A stretch of DNA of 64,000 nt from Aselliscus stoliczkanus (Eukaryota; Chordata; Mammalia; Chiroptera; Hipposideridae), in the NCBI GenBank assembly GCA_033961575.1, contig CM066730.1:133548023-133612022 (forward strand), in the 5' to 3' direction. Position 1 is the stretch's first letter. The number at the start of each line of letters is the position of its first letter. A program made the position numbers and the translations under genes. Below the pieces are notes generated by a model. The model made no database searches. It was not told the DNA's origin and saw nothing but the letters and a program-made list of their open reading frames with translations. Shown piece by piece: positions 12,036 through 23,607 of this stretch.

Positions 12036-12152
12036 GGGCTGGCCGAATTGCGCAGTGGTTAAGCGCTGGCTTCGGAAGCCAGCGGCCCCGGTTCGGTCCC
12101 ACATATCAGGGCCAGTGACACTATACTCAAATAAAAAAATAAAAAAATAAAA
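12036..12152 (+). mobile_element. Short head-only tRNA SINE
   Basis: The sequence runs GGGCTGGCCGAATTGCGCAG, GGTTAAGCGCTGGCTTCGG, box-B-like GGTTCGGTCCC, then the GGGCCAGTGACACT block and an A-rich (TAAAAAAA) tail. It is the same short type as 14965-15075 and 47147-47252. I could not identify a target-site duplication. Confidence 0.85.
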
Positions 12153-12288
12153 TGTAATGACTTACTAATAGCACATGAAATCAATTTAGTATTACTCCAG
12201 CCAATTAAAAGAAAAGGAATAGAATAGAAAATACTAGAGTGGGCTGCATCAGGTAAGGGTATGTTGTTTTGTGAAATCTTTATTTCAG

Positions 12289-12293
<5 letters not shown>

Positions 12294-12334
<41 letters not shown>
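12294..12334 (+). repeat. (TG)n microsatellite
   Basis: About 20 uninterrupted TG dinucleotides, likely length-polymorphic. The open frame running through it has no coding support. Confidence 0.95.
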
Positions 12335-12337
<3 letters not shown>

Positions 12338-13259
12338 GGTTTTGATGCAAAATATATTTCCCACTATGGTATACATTTCCCACTGGATTGGGTCAAAAGT
12401 TTGAAAGCCACCACCCTACATGACACAGCAATATTATCCAAGTAACCACTTAATAAAATTGGTTTAATAACATGATAACATTGTAATTATGTCCTACTTG
12501 GGGCCCCAACCCCAATTACATAATCATAATCCCAAGAGCATAATCAACACCTAATTCATTCCCCAGACTTGGCTTCAAATAACATTTACTTATTTCCAAA
12601 AGTCAAACCAATCTCTAAGAGATGAACTTTCACTACCACATAACCTAAGCAGAAGTATTTGCTATAGATTCTAAAGTCAACACCAAAAAAGCAGCTTAAA
12701 AAAATATATTTTCAGCAAAAGCTAAAATTAGACTCAGATCACTGTTTTCAAGGCTGCTCCTGACATTTCTGTTTGCATATTTATCACATTTAGTTATAAT
12801 TATTGTATAGTTTTCTCCCAACGAAACTGAGCCTCTATCATATAGAAACCTTATTTGATTATTTCTCTATAATTCGTGACTCTCTCTATATTGTCTAACA
12901 CAGAAGAGACATTTAATAAATGTTTGTCAAGAAGATGGCACTCATTTGCAAGACCAGTGCTCTAACCCCTGAGCTTTGGAGCCTACTGCAACGGCACTCA
13001 TTTGGATAAATATATGTTCTGAAACTTAATGAGTGGCTCCAGGTCAGAGCATATGCTAAGGCTATTCATGCTTCCTGCCCACTTTAAAGAATATACTCGT
13101 ATAGTGCTTCTCAAAGTCTCTCAGCCTACAAAATTGGGCTTTATTGGAATTTAAAATTCATAACTTTAAATTGAAGCAATAAAATTTAAAACAAAATGAG
13201 ATGTTATTGTGACATCAAATGATCATGCATGCAAGCGAGGAAATGAGCACTCTCAGACA

Positions 13260-13570
13260 ATGTTTGTGAAGGGAAAACTGAGGCAGATAGTTTGGAAATA
13301 TATATCAAAGTCTTTAAATATAGTTATTCTTTGATGAAGAAATTTTGCTTCTAGTTCTTTATTCCATGGAAAAATTAAGACTGCAAATATGGACACAAGG
13401 ATATTAATCTCAGTGCTGTTGATAATAGATAAAAATATCTAATACTAGGAGATTAGTGATGCAAGTTATGGTGATTCTCACAATAGAAAAGTATGCAGCC
13501 ATGAAAAAGAGTGAGTTCAATTATATGGCATAGAAAGAGGCTCAGAAATATACTATAAAAAGCAAGTAAC
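13260..13570 (+). mobile_element. L1 3'-region fragment
   Basis: It contains an old L1 signature: a TTCCATGGAAAAATTAAG-type stretch, then GCAGCCATGAAAAAGAGTGAG and ATATACTATAAAAAGCAAG. A composite SINE follows directly. Confidence 0.6.
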
Positions 13571-13997
13571 AGGGCTGGCCAAATGGCTCAGTTGGTTAAT
13601 AGTCAGCTTGGAAGATGTGAGCAGCACTGTTTCGGTTCCCACATGGGCCAGTGATGCTGCTCCCTCTATAGCTAAGATTGTGCACAACAGCTCTACCTGG
13701 AGCTGGGCTGCTGTGAGTCACCGGTGATGGCATAGGCTGCAGTGAACTTTCGTGATGGCCAGCAGCTGGCATGTGCTTTCGTGAGCTGCCGTGAGCCACC
13801 GTGAGCGGCCATCCAATGGCCAGTGAGCTACTGCCTCACCCGGGAAGAGCGCAATGATAATACCAATATGGGCCAGTGAAGCGACGTCCTCCACCACTAG
13901 ACTGAAGAACAAAAGGACAGCAACTCGTCTGTTTCCCTTCCCTGATTCCCCAATGCTGTTCCCCTCCAATTCCCCAATAAAATCTTAAAAAAAAAAA
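13571..13997 (+). mobile_element. Composite tRNA-derived SINE (long type)
   Basis: The order is a tRNA-like head (GGGCTGGCCAAATGGCTCAG, GGTTAAT, box-B-like TTTCGGTTCCC), a GGGCCAGTGATGCTGC block, a body of CGTGAGCTGCCGTGAGCC-type repeats, a GAGCGCAATGATAATACC segment, a GAAGAACAAAAGGACAGCAAC tail, and CCAATAAAATCTT followed by poly(A). The tail holds the CCCCAAT...CTGTTCCC segment twice, a subfamily difference from the copy at 23115-23538. A MLT2-like LTR begins just to its right. Confidence 0.85.
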
Positions 13998-14009
13998 AAA
14001 GTGTAGTTG

Positions 14010-14406
14010 ACTTACAGCTTACAGCTAGCTGCTGTACCTCTAGGTTTTCAGCATTCATACTGAGGCCATTTTCCCTCCAGGAAGCACCCAGCCAATAATT
14101 TAACACAGTGGGGTGCTATAGGATTCCTACCCGACCTAGGATTCCTCTGTGGGCAACCTTTGCTTTGGGACTCCTGGCCTGGCCAAGACTTTCTCAAGGT
14201 TGCACTGCAGCCTGGGGCTCTTCCTACCTAATCTTCTCTCCTTCCCTCTCTCATTTCACATGTGTCTGACCTGCCTTGTGGTTTGAAGACTCTCCCACCT
14301 ACTCTTGCTCCCTCTCCCCCTTATCCTTCACAGATATTTTTCAAATACATCATTTGCACATCTAGTTTTGGCTTGGTATCTGCTACCCAGAGGACCTAAC
14401 TGACAT
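14010..14406 (+). mobile_element. MLT2-like LTR (candidate 5' LTR of an ERVL relic)
   Basis: The sequence matches my memory of the MLT2 LTRs of class III (ERVL) retroviruses. It has an early CATACTGAGGCC segment, CCAGCCAATAATTTAACACA, a pyrimidine-rich middle, and an ending with CATCTAGTTTTGGCTTGGTATCTGCTAC...GGACCTAACTGACA. The 5' edge is obscured by the SINE on its left. A related but clearly diverged LTR lies at about 19440-20045 in the same orientation. Confidence 0.65.
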
Positions 14407-16080
14407 GGTTGGTAAGAAATGGTCCGAGGAAGCAGGCAGTAAAATTAGGCTCACTCATGTTTGGCTGGCAAGTAGCACCTCATCTGGAGTGTACTGTAGG
14501 TGACAGGTAGCTCTTGACATTAGATGGCCCCACAATTGCTGAAGATCTCACACAGGTGGTGGACTGGGAATGCATCCTGGTAAAGGGGAACAGCTTTGCT
14601 CGCTTGACAATTTAGACACTTCAAAGATATGGGGAGATTAATGCTTACAAATGCAGTGATGCTGGCTGGTCATTTCAAAGTTCTATTGATGCCCTACAGA
14701 GGGATAATGAGAAACTGAGAAATAATGAAACAGTACAAGGCACAGTGTGAGAGACAGGGAGCCTGTTTGACTTAGAGCACTTTCTTGAAAAATGAGGTTT
14801 AACACCATGGCAAGGATACCCCCCCTCCCTTAGGGAGTGGGGCAAACTCAAGGTAGGATGGGTGGCTCTTAGCATCCTGGAAAAAGGAGATGACCCATGC
14901 AGAAGTGGAGATGCCTGAGTTTTCATGGCAGGTGTTAGAGGAAGGAATAAAAAGTCTGTGGGACGGGCCAGCCGAGTGGCACGGTGGTTAAGCGCTGGCT
15001 TGGGAAGCCAGCGGCCCCGGTTCGGGTCCCACATATGAGGCCAGTGACACTGCCCTCCAAAAAAAAAAAAAAAAAGGCTGCAGGAAGGAGTATGCTGCAA
15101 TAAATTTATGATGTGAGACCGGAGGGTCCACCAGAGGATTATGTTCCTACAGCAGGGTCCAGAGAACACACCTGTTCCCCAGACTGCTGCACTGGTGGGA
15201 AGGGCACCAACAACATCATGAAAAAGGTCTAGTGCAGCTCTCCTTGCAGATCAGGAATGAGGCTGCTGTAGATTTGGGTTCATTAATGGCAAAATATTTA
15301 TTCCAAAATAATAGAAGCCACGTTAACAAAGCTTAACTGCCAGAAGCCAGGGGCCAACACTATTATAACTACCAGCAAGATTGGAATAGCTGACAAGGGA
15401 GCAGGAACCACAAAGAAATGCTTACTAGAATCTTGGGTCCCCAGGGGCAAAATAGAAGGGCAACCAATGAGAATGCCACTTAACATCTATAATCAGAAAC
15501 AGGCAAGAACCAAGAAGCGGGAGGATAAGAGTAGTTGTCCCCCTACAAATTCTTGATTCATTGATCAGTTCCTGGGCCTGAGATAATTCTCAGACCCAGA
15601 ATGCAGTGAACTGAGAGGTGGCTGTGTCCCAAGGAGGAAGAACCCTGTGATACCATGACAAATATTAACTAGAATGATTCCTCAGTCCTACCCCAAAGGG
15701 ACGTACAGTCATTTACCCAGGTGACTACGCATTGGAAAAAAGAGAACCACACATATTGAGGACTTTTAGATACACTTTCATAGCTGACAATGAAACCTGA
15801 AAACCTAAAGTGTTTTCATGATCCTGCTAGATTTAGAGCTTTGGGACCCAGGAACATAAGCAGTCTGGCTGAAGCCCAGCTTACAGTGGGACCACTGGGT
15901 TCATGAACCCAGTTGGTGGCAATTTCACCAATCCTTAGTGAAAAGTTAGGATTAACATTCACAGGATTTTGACTCACTTCGGTTCTTGCATAATAGGGTA
16001 AGAACCATCACATTGGGGAGTGCTAAGAGGAAGCCTTTGAAACAACCACTTTCCCAAGCCAAAGTAGTGAATCAAAAATA
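14407..16080 (+). mobile_element. ERVL internal relic, gag/protease side
   Basis: This follows the left LTR and contains stretches that read as degraded retroviral protein, without an intact frame. Near 15840-16020 a protease-like segment (AEAQLTVGPLG and following, with stops) is visible. Assignment to ERVL rests on its position between two MLT2-like LTRs and upstream of the RT relic at 17246. A SINE interrupts it at 14965-15075. It is non-functional. Confidence 0.5.
14965..15075 (+). mobile_element. Short head-only tRNA SINE
   Basis: GGGCCAGCCGAGTGGCACGG, GGTTAAGCGCTGGCTTGGG, box-B-like GGTTCGGGTCCC, the GGCCAGTGACACTGCCCTCC block, then poly(A). It is inserted within the ERVL relic, so it is younger than the provirus. 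Confidence 0.88.
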
Positions 16081-16088
16081 CTATTGCA

Positions 16089-16198
16089 GGGGGGCTGGCC
16101 AAGTGGCGTGGTAGTTGAGAGCTTGCTTGGGACTCCAGCGGCCCTAGTTCTGGTCCCATGTGTGAGGTCCAGTGACACTGCCCTCAAAAAAAAAAAAA
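16089..16198 (+). mobile_element. Short head-only tRNA SINE, first of a same-site pair
   Basis: GGGGCTGGCCAAGTGGCGTGG, a diverged anticodon-side region, CTAGTTCTGGTCCC, GTCCAGTGACACTGCCCTC, poly(A). The sequence AATACTATTGCA flanks it on both sides (about 16077-16088 and 16198-16209). A third copy follows the next SINE. Confidence 0.85.
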
Positions 16199-16210
16199 AT
16201 ACTATTGCAC

Positions 16211-16697
16211 GGGGCTGGCCGAGTGTCTCAGTTGGTTAGAGTTGGCTTAGAGCACGTGTTCTGAGCAACAGGGCCACCAGTTTGATTCCCACAAAAGGGG
16301 CAGTGAACACTGCGCCCTAGCTGAGCTGTTGCTGAGCTGCCAGTGGGTGGCAGGATGGCTCAGCTAGTGTAACAACAAGATTGCATGTTCCATGGTGGAC
16401 TACGCCCACCCTCAACTAAGACTGAACTCGTTGCCTTGAGCTGAGCTGCCACCCAGATGGCTCAGAGGATAGGGAGTGCACTCTTAACAAGGCTGCTGGG
16501 TTCGACTCCTGCATGGGATGGTGGCTACACCCACCCACAACTAAGAATGAACACAGCACCTTGAGCTTAGAGGCCATGAGCTGCCGACGGGAAGCCAGAT
16601 GGCAACTGGCACCCTCCACAATGAAGATTGAAGAACAACAACTTGGCCGGTCCCCTTCCCCAATTCCCCAATAAAATCTTAAAAAAAAAAAAAAAAG
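16211..16697 (+). mobile_element. Composite SINE with several tRNA-like units, second of a same-site pair
   Basis: It begins with the GGGGCTGGCCGAGTGTCTCAG head and a first box-B-like CAGTTTGATTCCC. It then contains two further tRNA-like units introduced by GATGGCTCAG (about 16354 and 16457), the last with GGGTTCGACTCC. The 3' region has GCACCCTCCACAATGAAGATTGAAG, then CCCCAATAAAATCTT and poly(A). TACTATTGCA precedes and follows it. Confidence 0.85.
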
Positions 16698-16736
16698 TAC
16701 TATTGCATCCCAGAAATGATGGCAGAGATTAGTACC

Positions 16737-17245
16737 CCTGTGATGGTTCATCTGTATGTGCCGACTTGACTGAGCCACAATGCCTAGATATTTGGTTAAA
16801 CATTATTCTTGACATTTCTGTGAGTTATTTTTTAGTGAGATTTCCATTTTAATCAGTGGGCTTAAGTAAAGAGGACTGACCTCCATAGTGTGGGTAGGAC
16901 TTATCCAATCAGTTGCAAACCTGAAAAAAACAAATAGCTGATGTCCTCTGAGCAAGAGGACGTCATGGCAATAGACTGCCTTCGCACTTCACCTACAACA
17001 TCTGCTCTTCCTTGTTGGCCAGCAAACTGCGTCTGCACTTGAATTGCAACTGTTTCCTGAGTTTTCAATCTGTTGGTCTCGCCCATCAGATTTTGGATTT
17101 GCCAAGCTTCCACGATCACATGAGCCAAATAAATCCCTTAAAAATGTTAATAAATAAATCTATTAAAAATGTATTTATTAAAAGTAAATCTACACACACA
17201 CATAACCTATTGGTTCTGTTACTCTGGAGAACCCTCACTAATAAA
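16737..17245 (+). mobile_element. Old LTR-like or DNA repeat inserted in ERVL pol
   Basis: A recognisable interspersed repeat begins at CTGTGATGGTTCATCT and ends at TGGTTCTGTTACTCTGGAGAACCC, with an ATCCAATCAGTTG segment in the middle and an ATGAGCCAAATAAATCCC segment near its end. I do not recall the family name with certainty. It interrupts the ERVL reverse-transcriptase region, because retroviral-type sequence resumes immediately after 17246. Confidence 0.6.
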
Positions 17246-19430
17246 ATTACCATTAAAGATTTAAAGAATGCATAGGTGGTGGTCTCCATACTCTCTCCAT
17301 TTAATTCTCCAGTCGGACACCTATAGAAACCACATGGATTGGAGAATGACAATAGATTTCCACAAGATCAACAAAGCAGTGGCTCCATTGCAGTTGCTGT
17401 GCCAACATGATGCTGATGGTAAAGCAGGTCAGCAAGGCCTCAGCGATGCAGTATGCAGCTACTGGCTTGATGGTTGCATTCTTTTCTATACCGGTCAGAA
17501 AAGAAGTTCAGAAATAGTTCACGTGGACATGGAATGGACAACGAGATTCTTTTCCAGTTTTGCCCCAGAGCTATGTTAACTATCCATATTCTGTCATAAC
17601 ACAGTTCAAAGAAGTCTATATCATCACATTAATCCAACACATTAGTGATGTACAGCTGATCTGCCAGGACAAGCTAGAGCTGGTTTGTATGCTGGAGGCT
17701 TTGGTAAGGCGCATGAGCTCCTGAAGGTGGGAGATAAAATATGTAGCTTCACAGACGGCCACTTCAGGGAAGTTTTCAGGTGTTCCATGGGCAGGTCGGG
17801 ACATCTCCTCCAAAGTAAAAGCCAAATTGCTGTATCTTATATCTCTTGCTACAAATAAGGAAGCTCAACACCGGACGAATTTCTTTGGCTTCTTGAGACA
17901 CTCAAACTACACCTAATCATTAGAACTATATTCTAGCCAGCCTATAGATCAGGTGACATGGGAGGCTGCCAGCAGTGAGTAGAAACTAGAGCAGAAAAGA
18001 GCTTTGCAGCAAGTATTGGCTGCATCTCAAACAGTCCTGCCACTGGAAGATGAGAGATGAGGAAGCCCACAGAGACAGCATGTGGATGGACATATGGGAG
18101 TGGATATGAAAAATGAAGGTTTTTGTATTATATGTTATTGCCCACCAGGGAGCATCTACCTCAGAAAAGGCTCTGAAAACCCAATGAGTCAAAATTACTC
18201 AAATAGTCTGTTAGTTTTCATTACTGCCCATTCCAGAACTGACACAATGGGCACATAAATGACATAGTCATGGTGCTAAAGATGGTGCCGATGGATGGGC
18301 CCCAGAACATGAATACCTACTCACTAAGGCCAATCTAACTATTTCTTCTTCAGAATTCCCAACCTACCAGCAACAGTGACCAACACTGAAACCTGATATG
18401 ACACTATTGTTCAAGGGGACCAACAGCCACTTGGTGTCATTGAGCTCTTCTGTCTGGAGTTCATGGGCCAGCAGTTTATCCTCACAGCAACAAATCTCTG
18501 TGCTACATCTGGGTTTGTCTCTTTTGCTTAAAGAGCCTCAGTTAACATCACTATCCAGGGGTTTATACAATACTTGATTCATGGGCATGGAATTCCATAT
18601 TGCATGGCACCTGACTGGGAACTCACTTCATAGTGAAGGAGGTACAAGGGTGAGCCCCTGACCATGGAATCCAATGATCCTTCACCATCCTAAAGTAGCC
18701 AGCCTGATAGAGTGTTGGAATAGCTTACTAAGGTACAGCTGAAATACCAGCTCAGAGGCAATACTCTGTAAGAATAGAGTGATATCACTCAGGATACAGT
18801 ATATGCATTAAATCAGAGATCTCTCTGGCACAGGGTTTCCAAATCAAAGAATACATGGCCACAGAAATCCAAGAGGAGAAACAGTTGTGGCCCACTTCCC
18901 ATCATATTGGGCCCCCTCCCAAAGATCCACTGGAGGACATTTTGCTTCCTCTCCCTACAAATCTGAGCTCAGAGAGAATGAGATTCTCAACCCCTAAAGG
19001 AGCATTCTCTTACTAGGGGACATCAAAGGTCCCATTTAACTATAAATTATAGCTGCTGCATGAGCTGCTTGGACTTCTTGTGTCCAGTAACCAGCAGGCA
19101 AGAAGACAAATCACTGTCTTTGTGGGGATAATAGGCCGAGAACAGCAGAAGGAAATAAGGCTGCATTTTTACAAGGTGATGCATCCGAGTGCCTTTTACT
19201 CCCTTGCCCAGTTTATAACCATGAGAGGACCCTTGTAGCCAATGTTGGCCTGAGAGGGTATGATCATGAAGGAATCAGGTTCCTCAGGAATGAAGGTTGG
19301 GTCACACCTCTGGGTAAGCCACCAGAAATGACAGAGGTGATAATTGAGGGTGAGGGCAATTCAGAAACAACAGTGGAGGAGCAAAATAATGAATACCAAC
19401 TAGTGACAGTTCTGAGACCAGCTGCAGCAT
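17246..19430 (+). mobile_element. ERVL pol relic: RT, RNase H/integrase, dUTPase-like end
   Basis: These are degraded remains of a class III endogenous retrovirus pol gene with frameshifts and stops throughout. Reverse-transcriptase sequence begins about 17250 and includes WRMTIDFHKINK-like residues at about 17340-17375. A connection segment lies at about 17700-17900. An integrase core-like stretch with GTHF-type residues is near 18620. After about 18960 the sequence resembles the dUTPase-type tail characteristic of ERVL pol. The 3' flank is a MLT2-like LTR. No reading frame survives. Confidence 0.7.
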
Positions 19431-19439
19431 CTACGGGTA

Positions 19440-20045
19440 TCGTTTTTCCTCACTAATCACCCTCTTCGAAGTTTCCTCTCAGGAAGACAGGCTCACAGGA
19501 GCCTCTCCCCAAACGTGGAAGAGCTGTTCCCCAAACGTGTGGGGAAGTATATGTGAGAGGCACGCAGTGGTGGACCAGAGAAGCCATGCTGGCATGCCAC
19601 TCAGATCTCCCTTCCAAAGAACCTGTTTGACGAGTGCAGTTGGCTGACCATCTATAGTGCCTGCATTTTGTGACCTGACACAGCTTTCATACTGAGGCCA
19701 GAGTTTCCCCAGGCTGCTCCTAGCTAATGACCAAACACAAAGTGGCTCCTAGAGTTGGGCCATTTCTCCCTAACGCATGACAGCTCCAGCAAGCAATGTA
19801 TGCTAGGGCACTTTGCCATTGACCTTGGAGCACTGCAGTCAGAGGCTTTTTCTACAAGACCTACTTCCTTTCCTCTCTTCTTTCACAGGGGTCAGACTTT
19901 TGCTGTGGCCTGAGAGCCCACCCCATCCCACCTACTCCTGCTTCCACCCCCTTTACCCTTCAAAGACACTTCCTTCAATAAATTTCCTACCCATCTCATT
20001 CTATGTTGGTGTCTTGCTTCTTGGGGGACCTGAACTGGGGCGAAT
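19440..20045 (+). mobile_element. MLT2-like LTR (candidate 3' LTR of the ERVL relic)
   Basis: Same family features as the LTR at 14010-14406: ACAGCTTTCATACTGAGGCC, CTAGCTAATGACCAAACACA, a pyrimidine-rich stretch with TTTCACAGGGGTCAGAC, AATAAATTTCCTACCCATCTC, and an end of the TTGGTGTCTTGCTTC...GGACCTGAACTG type. The two LTRs are strongly diverged, as expected for a very old insertion. Alternatively they come from two separate insertions. Confidence 0.65.
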
Positions 20046-20049
20046 TGTT

Positions 20050-22190
20050 TTTTCAATTTTGATATTGAGAACTCCCTACAAAATTTTATATATGTTTGTC
20101 CTTCTGTTTTATTTCTCTGTCATCTTGTATGATCCACCTCAGTTTTGTCCCTGTAGTCTTTAGCCCCTGGCACATTTCCATGCTATGTTTGTCAATCAAT
20201 ACCGGAATCTGGCATTCAAGCACACTTTTAAGGCTATATCTAATTAGCTCAGTCCTGACAACAGTCTAATCATTGGTTGGTAATGGATTACAGTCCTTGG
20301 ACAATTAATGCTTTTGAAGCCAAGCTAACAGGCGCTTCACATTGTCAATGCATAAATTACCTGGTCTAATTTAGCAGACAGTTAAAAAAAATATTAAACT
20401 TTCCTTCACAGATTTTACATTTCCACCTCCCCTCTGAGCCAATGGAGGTCGAGGCTTTCAAGTTAGTTCTCCCATACCTTCCCAAGCACATTGCTGGATC
20501 TAAATTCCTAGGATTTTCTAGTTAAAGCCTGAATGTCTTGTAGAATTATTAGTATATGAGCTGCCCACTCAAAAGGAGTGTTTCTACAACTGCTTCTGTT
20601 TTCAGCTAATTTCACATCCCTTCATTTTGCTGTATTTCAGGTCTCTTGCCAGGTCTTACATTTCATTTTTGGTTGTAATATTCCATTACCCCTTCTGCTT
20701 TTGTATTCAATTGTCCCTTTACGGGCAGCATTTTGCTTTTCTTCATCCAGGAAGAGAAACCCAACCTTTGAAGCTGTGTTAGTCTAAAATAGTTTTCACA
20801 TGAGCACAGGTCTTTTTCCTAAACTACTTTTCAGCTGGTGAACTTATTTCTAAGACAGAAAGATTCAAAGGTAGGGTACGACAAAGAAAACTTCAGTAAA
20901 ATAGGTTAGGGCTAATTCCATACATACTGTTGGTAGTTTCCCAGGTGTCCATAATTCCAGGAAATTCTATCTTTGATGCAAATGCACATTTAATACAACT
21001 ATAAATATATGACTTACAGAATGTCCATTCATAAAGCGCACCCAAGTTTCCACTGAATTGAGTCCAACACAGTGCAGGCATATCTAGAACTCTTATAATG
21101 ACCACCTTAGAGAGTCATATGCCTGAAGGCATTTTAGAAAATCAGCTCTGCTGTATTCTCTTGCCTTTGGGCAGAATTGTACATAAACAACCCCAAGAAG
21201 AGGAAAACCTCCTCAAGAGTGAATAACCTCACCCTAGAGTTTAGTAACGAGCACAGACAGGAATTTCTTGTTTGAATATAGACATACCTCTGTTAGAGCT
21301 CGAATTCATTTTTTTATTATAAGTCTGAGACAGAGGTTAAAAGATTATTACAGGTATTTTTTTTAATACAATGAGCGAACACATCCCCAAGGTGCAACTG
21401 TTTATTGCCTATAGTAAACATTTTAATGTAAATGACCACTTTCTATTTGAATCAAAATACAACTTATTCATTCATTAAATAAATATTAACCTGAAACCTT
21501 CTGTATTTGTTAATCTCAAATCATTTTAGCAATTTTTAAAATCACTTTTAACTTTTGAAAATCACCATGTGCTCCTGGCTCATTTGACAGATTCAATATC
21601 TTCCAATTATTGTGATCATTTCAAATGCCAAATTAGTCACATTTTGCACAGTGACTAATGTCTCCGGTCTGTACTGTCTCTAACATTCATTTAGGCATTT
21701 ATGAAAACATCTTTAGTTTTTGACAACAAGGTGTGTTTGGCTCTACTGGCTCTCTCCTCCCCTAAGTTCTGGTACCATATACATTCCAGGGAGCCCTGGT
21801 TTCTTTCCCAACATTTTTGTAAGGAGAAAACCTATGGATACTAGGGTTCATGTATTTTCTCCCATGACTACTGGAAGTAGTTTGAGTTAAGACCTACAGG
21901 ATAAGCAGGAGTTAGCAAGCGTGTTTTAGGGTAGGACAGGGGTAGGCAGGTGGATGGAGATCTAATATGGCAAGACAATGATTAACCAAGAAGTAAAATA
22001 ATGTATGTTAGTTGATATGAAAGAGAACATAAAGGGACTATGGAAGCAAATCATCAAAGCAACATCTTTCCTGGGAATTTGCAATTGTTGGGAAGGGAAG
22101 GCTTTCTGAACCCAAGGGCTAATGACTTAGGTAGTAGCCAGTACTAATGCTCACCAATATCCAGTTCTCCTTTCCTTCCTGAGCATACAA
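20050..22190. other. Intergenic, nothing confidently recognised
   Basis: AT-rich unique-looking DNA. No exon, RNA gene or repeat family could be supported from the sequence. Confidence 0.4.
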
Positions 22191-22194
22191 AAGC

Positions 22195-22560
22195 CTTTGC
22201 TTTCTGGATCCCCTTTAAATAATTGAGGCTATGTAGCTACTATAAAGCTAATGAAGTGTAAGCAGAAGTGATGTGTGTTCACTTCTGGATAAGGCCATCG
22301 AAAGACCCTCTGTAATCCTCCACTTTCTCTCTCTTTCTCTTTCTCTCTTCCCATGACAAGGTGGCCAACAACGTTTTAGATGGTAGAACCTCTACCTCCT
22401 GGGTCCTTGAATGACTAGGTGGAGCAGAGCACCTCTTCGTCTGCCTTACAACATCCCTGGTGTAAGTAACAAATAAACTTTTATGTGTTGTGTCACTGAA
22501 ATTTGGAGATTGCTGTTTGCTGCTGTAAACCCAGTCTATTATGATTAATTCAAATAATAC
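22195..22560 (+). repeat. Old LTR-like repeat
   Basis: The segments CTCCTGGGTCCTTGAATGACT, GGAGCAGAGCACC and AATAAACTTTTATGTGTTGTGTCACTGAAATTTGGAG are typical of an old mammalian interspersed repeat of LTR type. Related sequence occurs at 26560-27030. A (CT)n-rich stretch lies at 22325-22350. Family not assigned. Confidence 0.5.
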
Positions 22561-23114
22561 CTTCCTTACTCCCCTTGGGGAAGCCTCACACGTTTTCATT
22601 GGCACTAGCAGGGTGAACAATCAGTCATCAAGATAGCAATTTTCAACCCAAGCTAATTCACAAAAGCTGTCAGGAATTAAGTTTTTCTGTCTTGTAATCC
22701 AAGGTATCTTCTGGGAAGTGATGATAATGCCAGGCAAAACAGTAGATTAAAAAACACTTGGTCTGTTTATACTAGTTATGCTCAAATCTGTATACAAGGT
22801 CTTTGATCCCCAGGAAATTGTGGAGATAACTCCATGTTATAGTAATAATTTACTTCATTTGCATGTGGCTCTTCTAACTGTCATTAATATGGGAGATGGG
22901 GGAAGGGGATACGAGGCCTGTAACAGAGGCAACCAGGAATGGTCCCCACACAACTGAGCCTTAGCAGGACCTCCTGCTTTGCATTGCCAAACTCCTACTC
23001 TTAGTTTATCTTAGTGTGGCTGCAAAAATGTAAACAATTTATAGTCTATTTATCTTATCTGTGTCTTCCCTTATTGGTCCAAACATATTCTCCTAAACCA
23101 ACTAAATTTTTTTT

Positions 23115-23538
23115 TAAAGATTTTATTGGGGAATTGGGGGAGGGGAACAGACAAGTTGCTGTCCTTTTGTTCTTCAGTCTAGCTGTGGAAGACATTGCTT
23201 CTCTGGCCCATGTTAGTATCATCATTGCGCTCTTCCTGGCTGAGGCAGATTGGTCGTTGGCCTCTGGATGGCTGCTCACAGCTGCTCTTGGCAGCTCACA
23301 CTGGCTGCCAGCTGCTCACGCTGACTGCCGGCCACTCACTGTAGCTTATGGCAGCCCACTGCAGCAGGGGCTGCAGCTATGCCATCCTGGGGACTCACAG
23401 CAGCCCAGCTCCAGGTGGAGCTGCTGTTCACCAACTTAGCTGTAGAGGGCAGTGTCACTAGCTCTAATATGTGGGACCCGAACCGGAGCTGCTGGCTTCC
23501 GAAGCCAGCACGTAACCACCGTGCCACTTGGCCGGCCC
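23115..23538 (-). mobile_element. Composite tRNA-derived SINE (long type)
   Basis: On the minus strand: GGGCCGGCCAAGTGGCACGG head, GGCTTCGGAAGCC, box-B-like CGGTTCGGGTCCC, the GTGACACTGCCCTC block, the GTGAGCTGCC-type body, GAGCGCAATGATGATAC, GAAGAACAAAAGGACAGC and CCCCAATAAAATCTT. The tail carries a single copy of the CCCC-rich segment, unlike 13571-13997 and 49116-49556. Confidence 0.85.
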
Positions 23539-23607
23539 TCTTTTTTTTTTTTTTAATTTTTTGGAGTCACCAGCTCTGACATAGCCCACTTCTTGAGTTG
23601 TATCCTT

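Noticed and set aside
12059..12376. Open frame on the minus strand through the (TG)n tract and a SINE
   Set aside because: The frame consists of a microsatellite (Thr-His repeats) and SINE sequence.
17268..17579. Open frame with reverse-transcriptase-like residues
   Set aside because: It is a short piece of an ERVL pol relic with stops and frameshifts on both sides, so it is not a gene.
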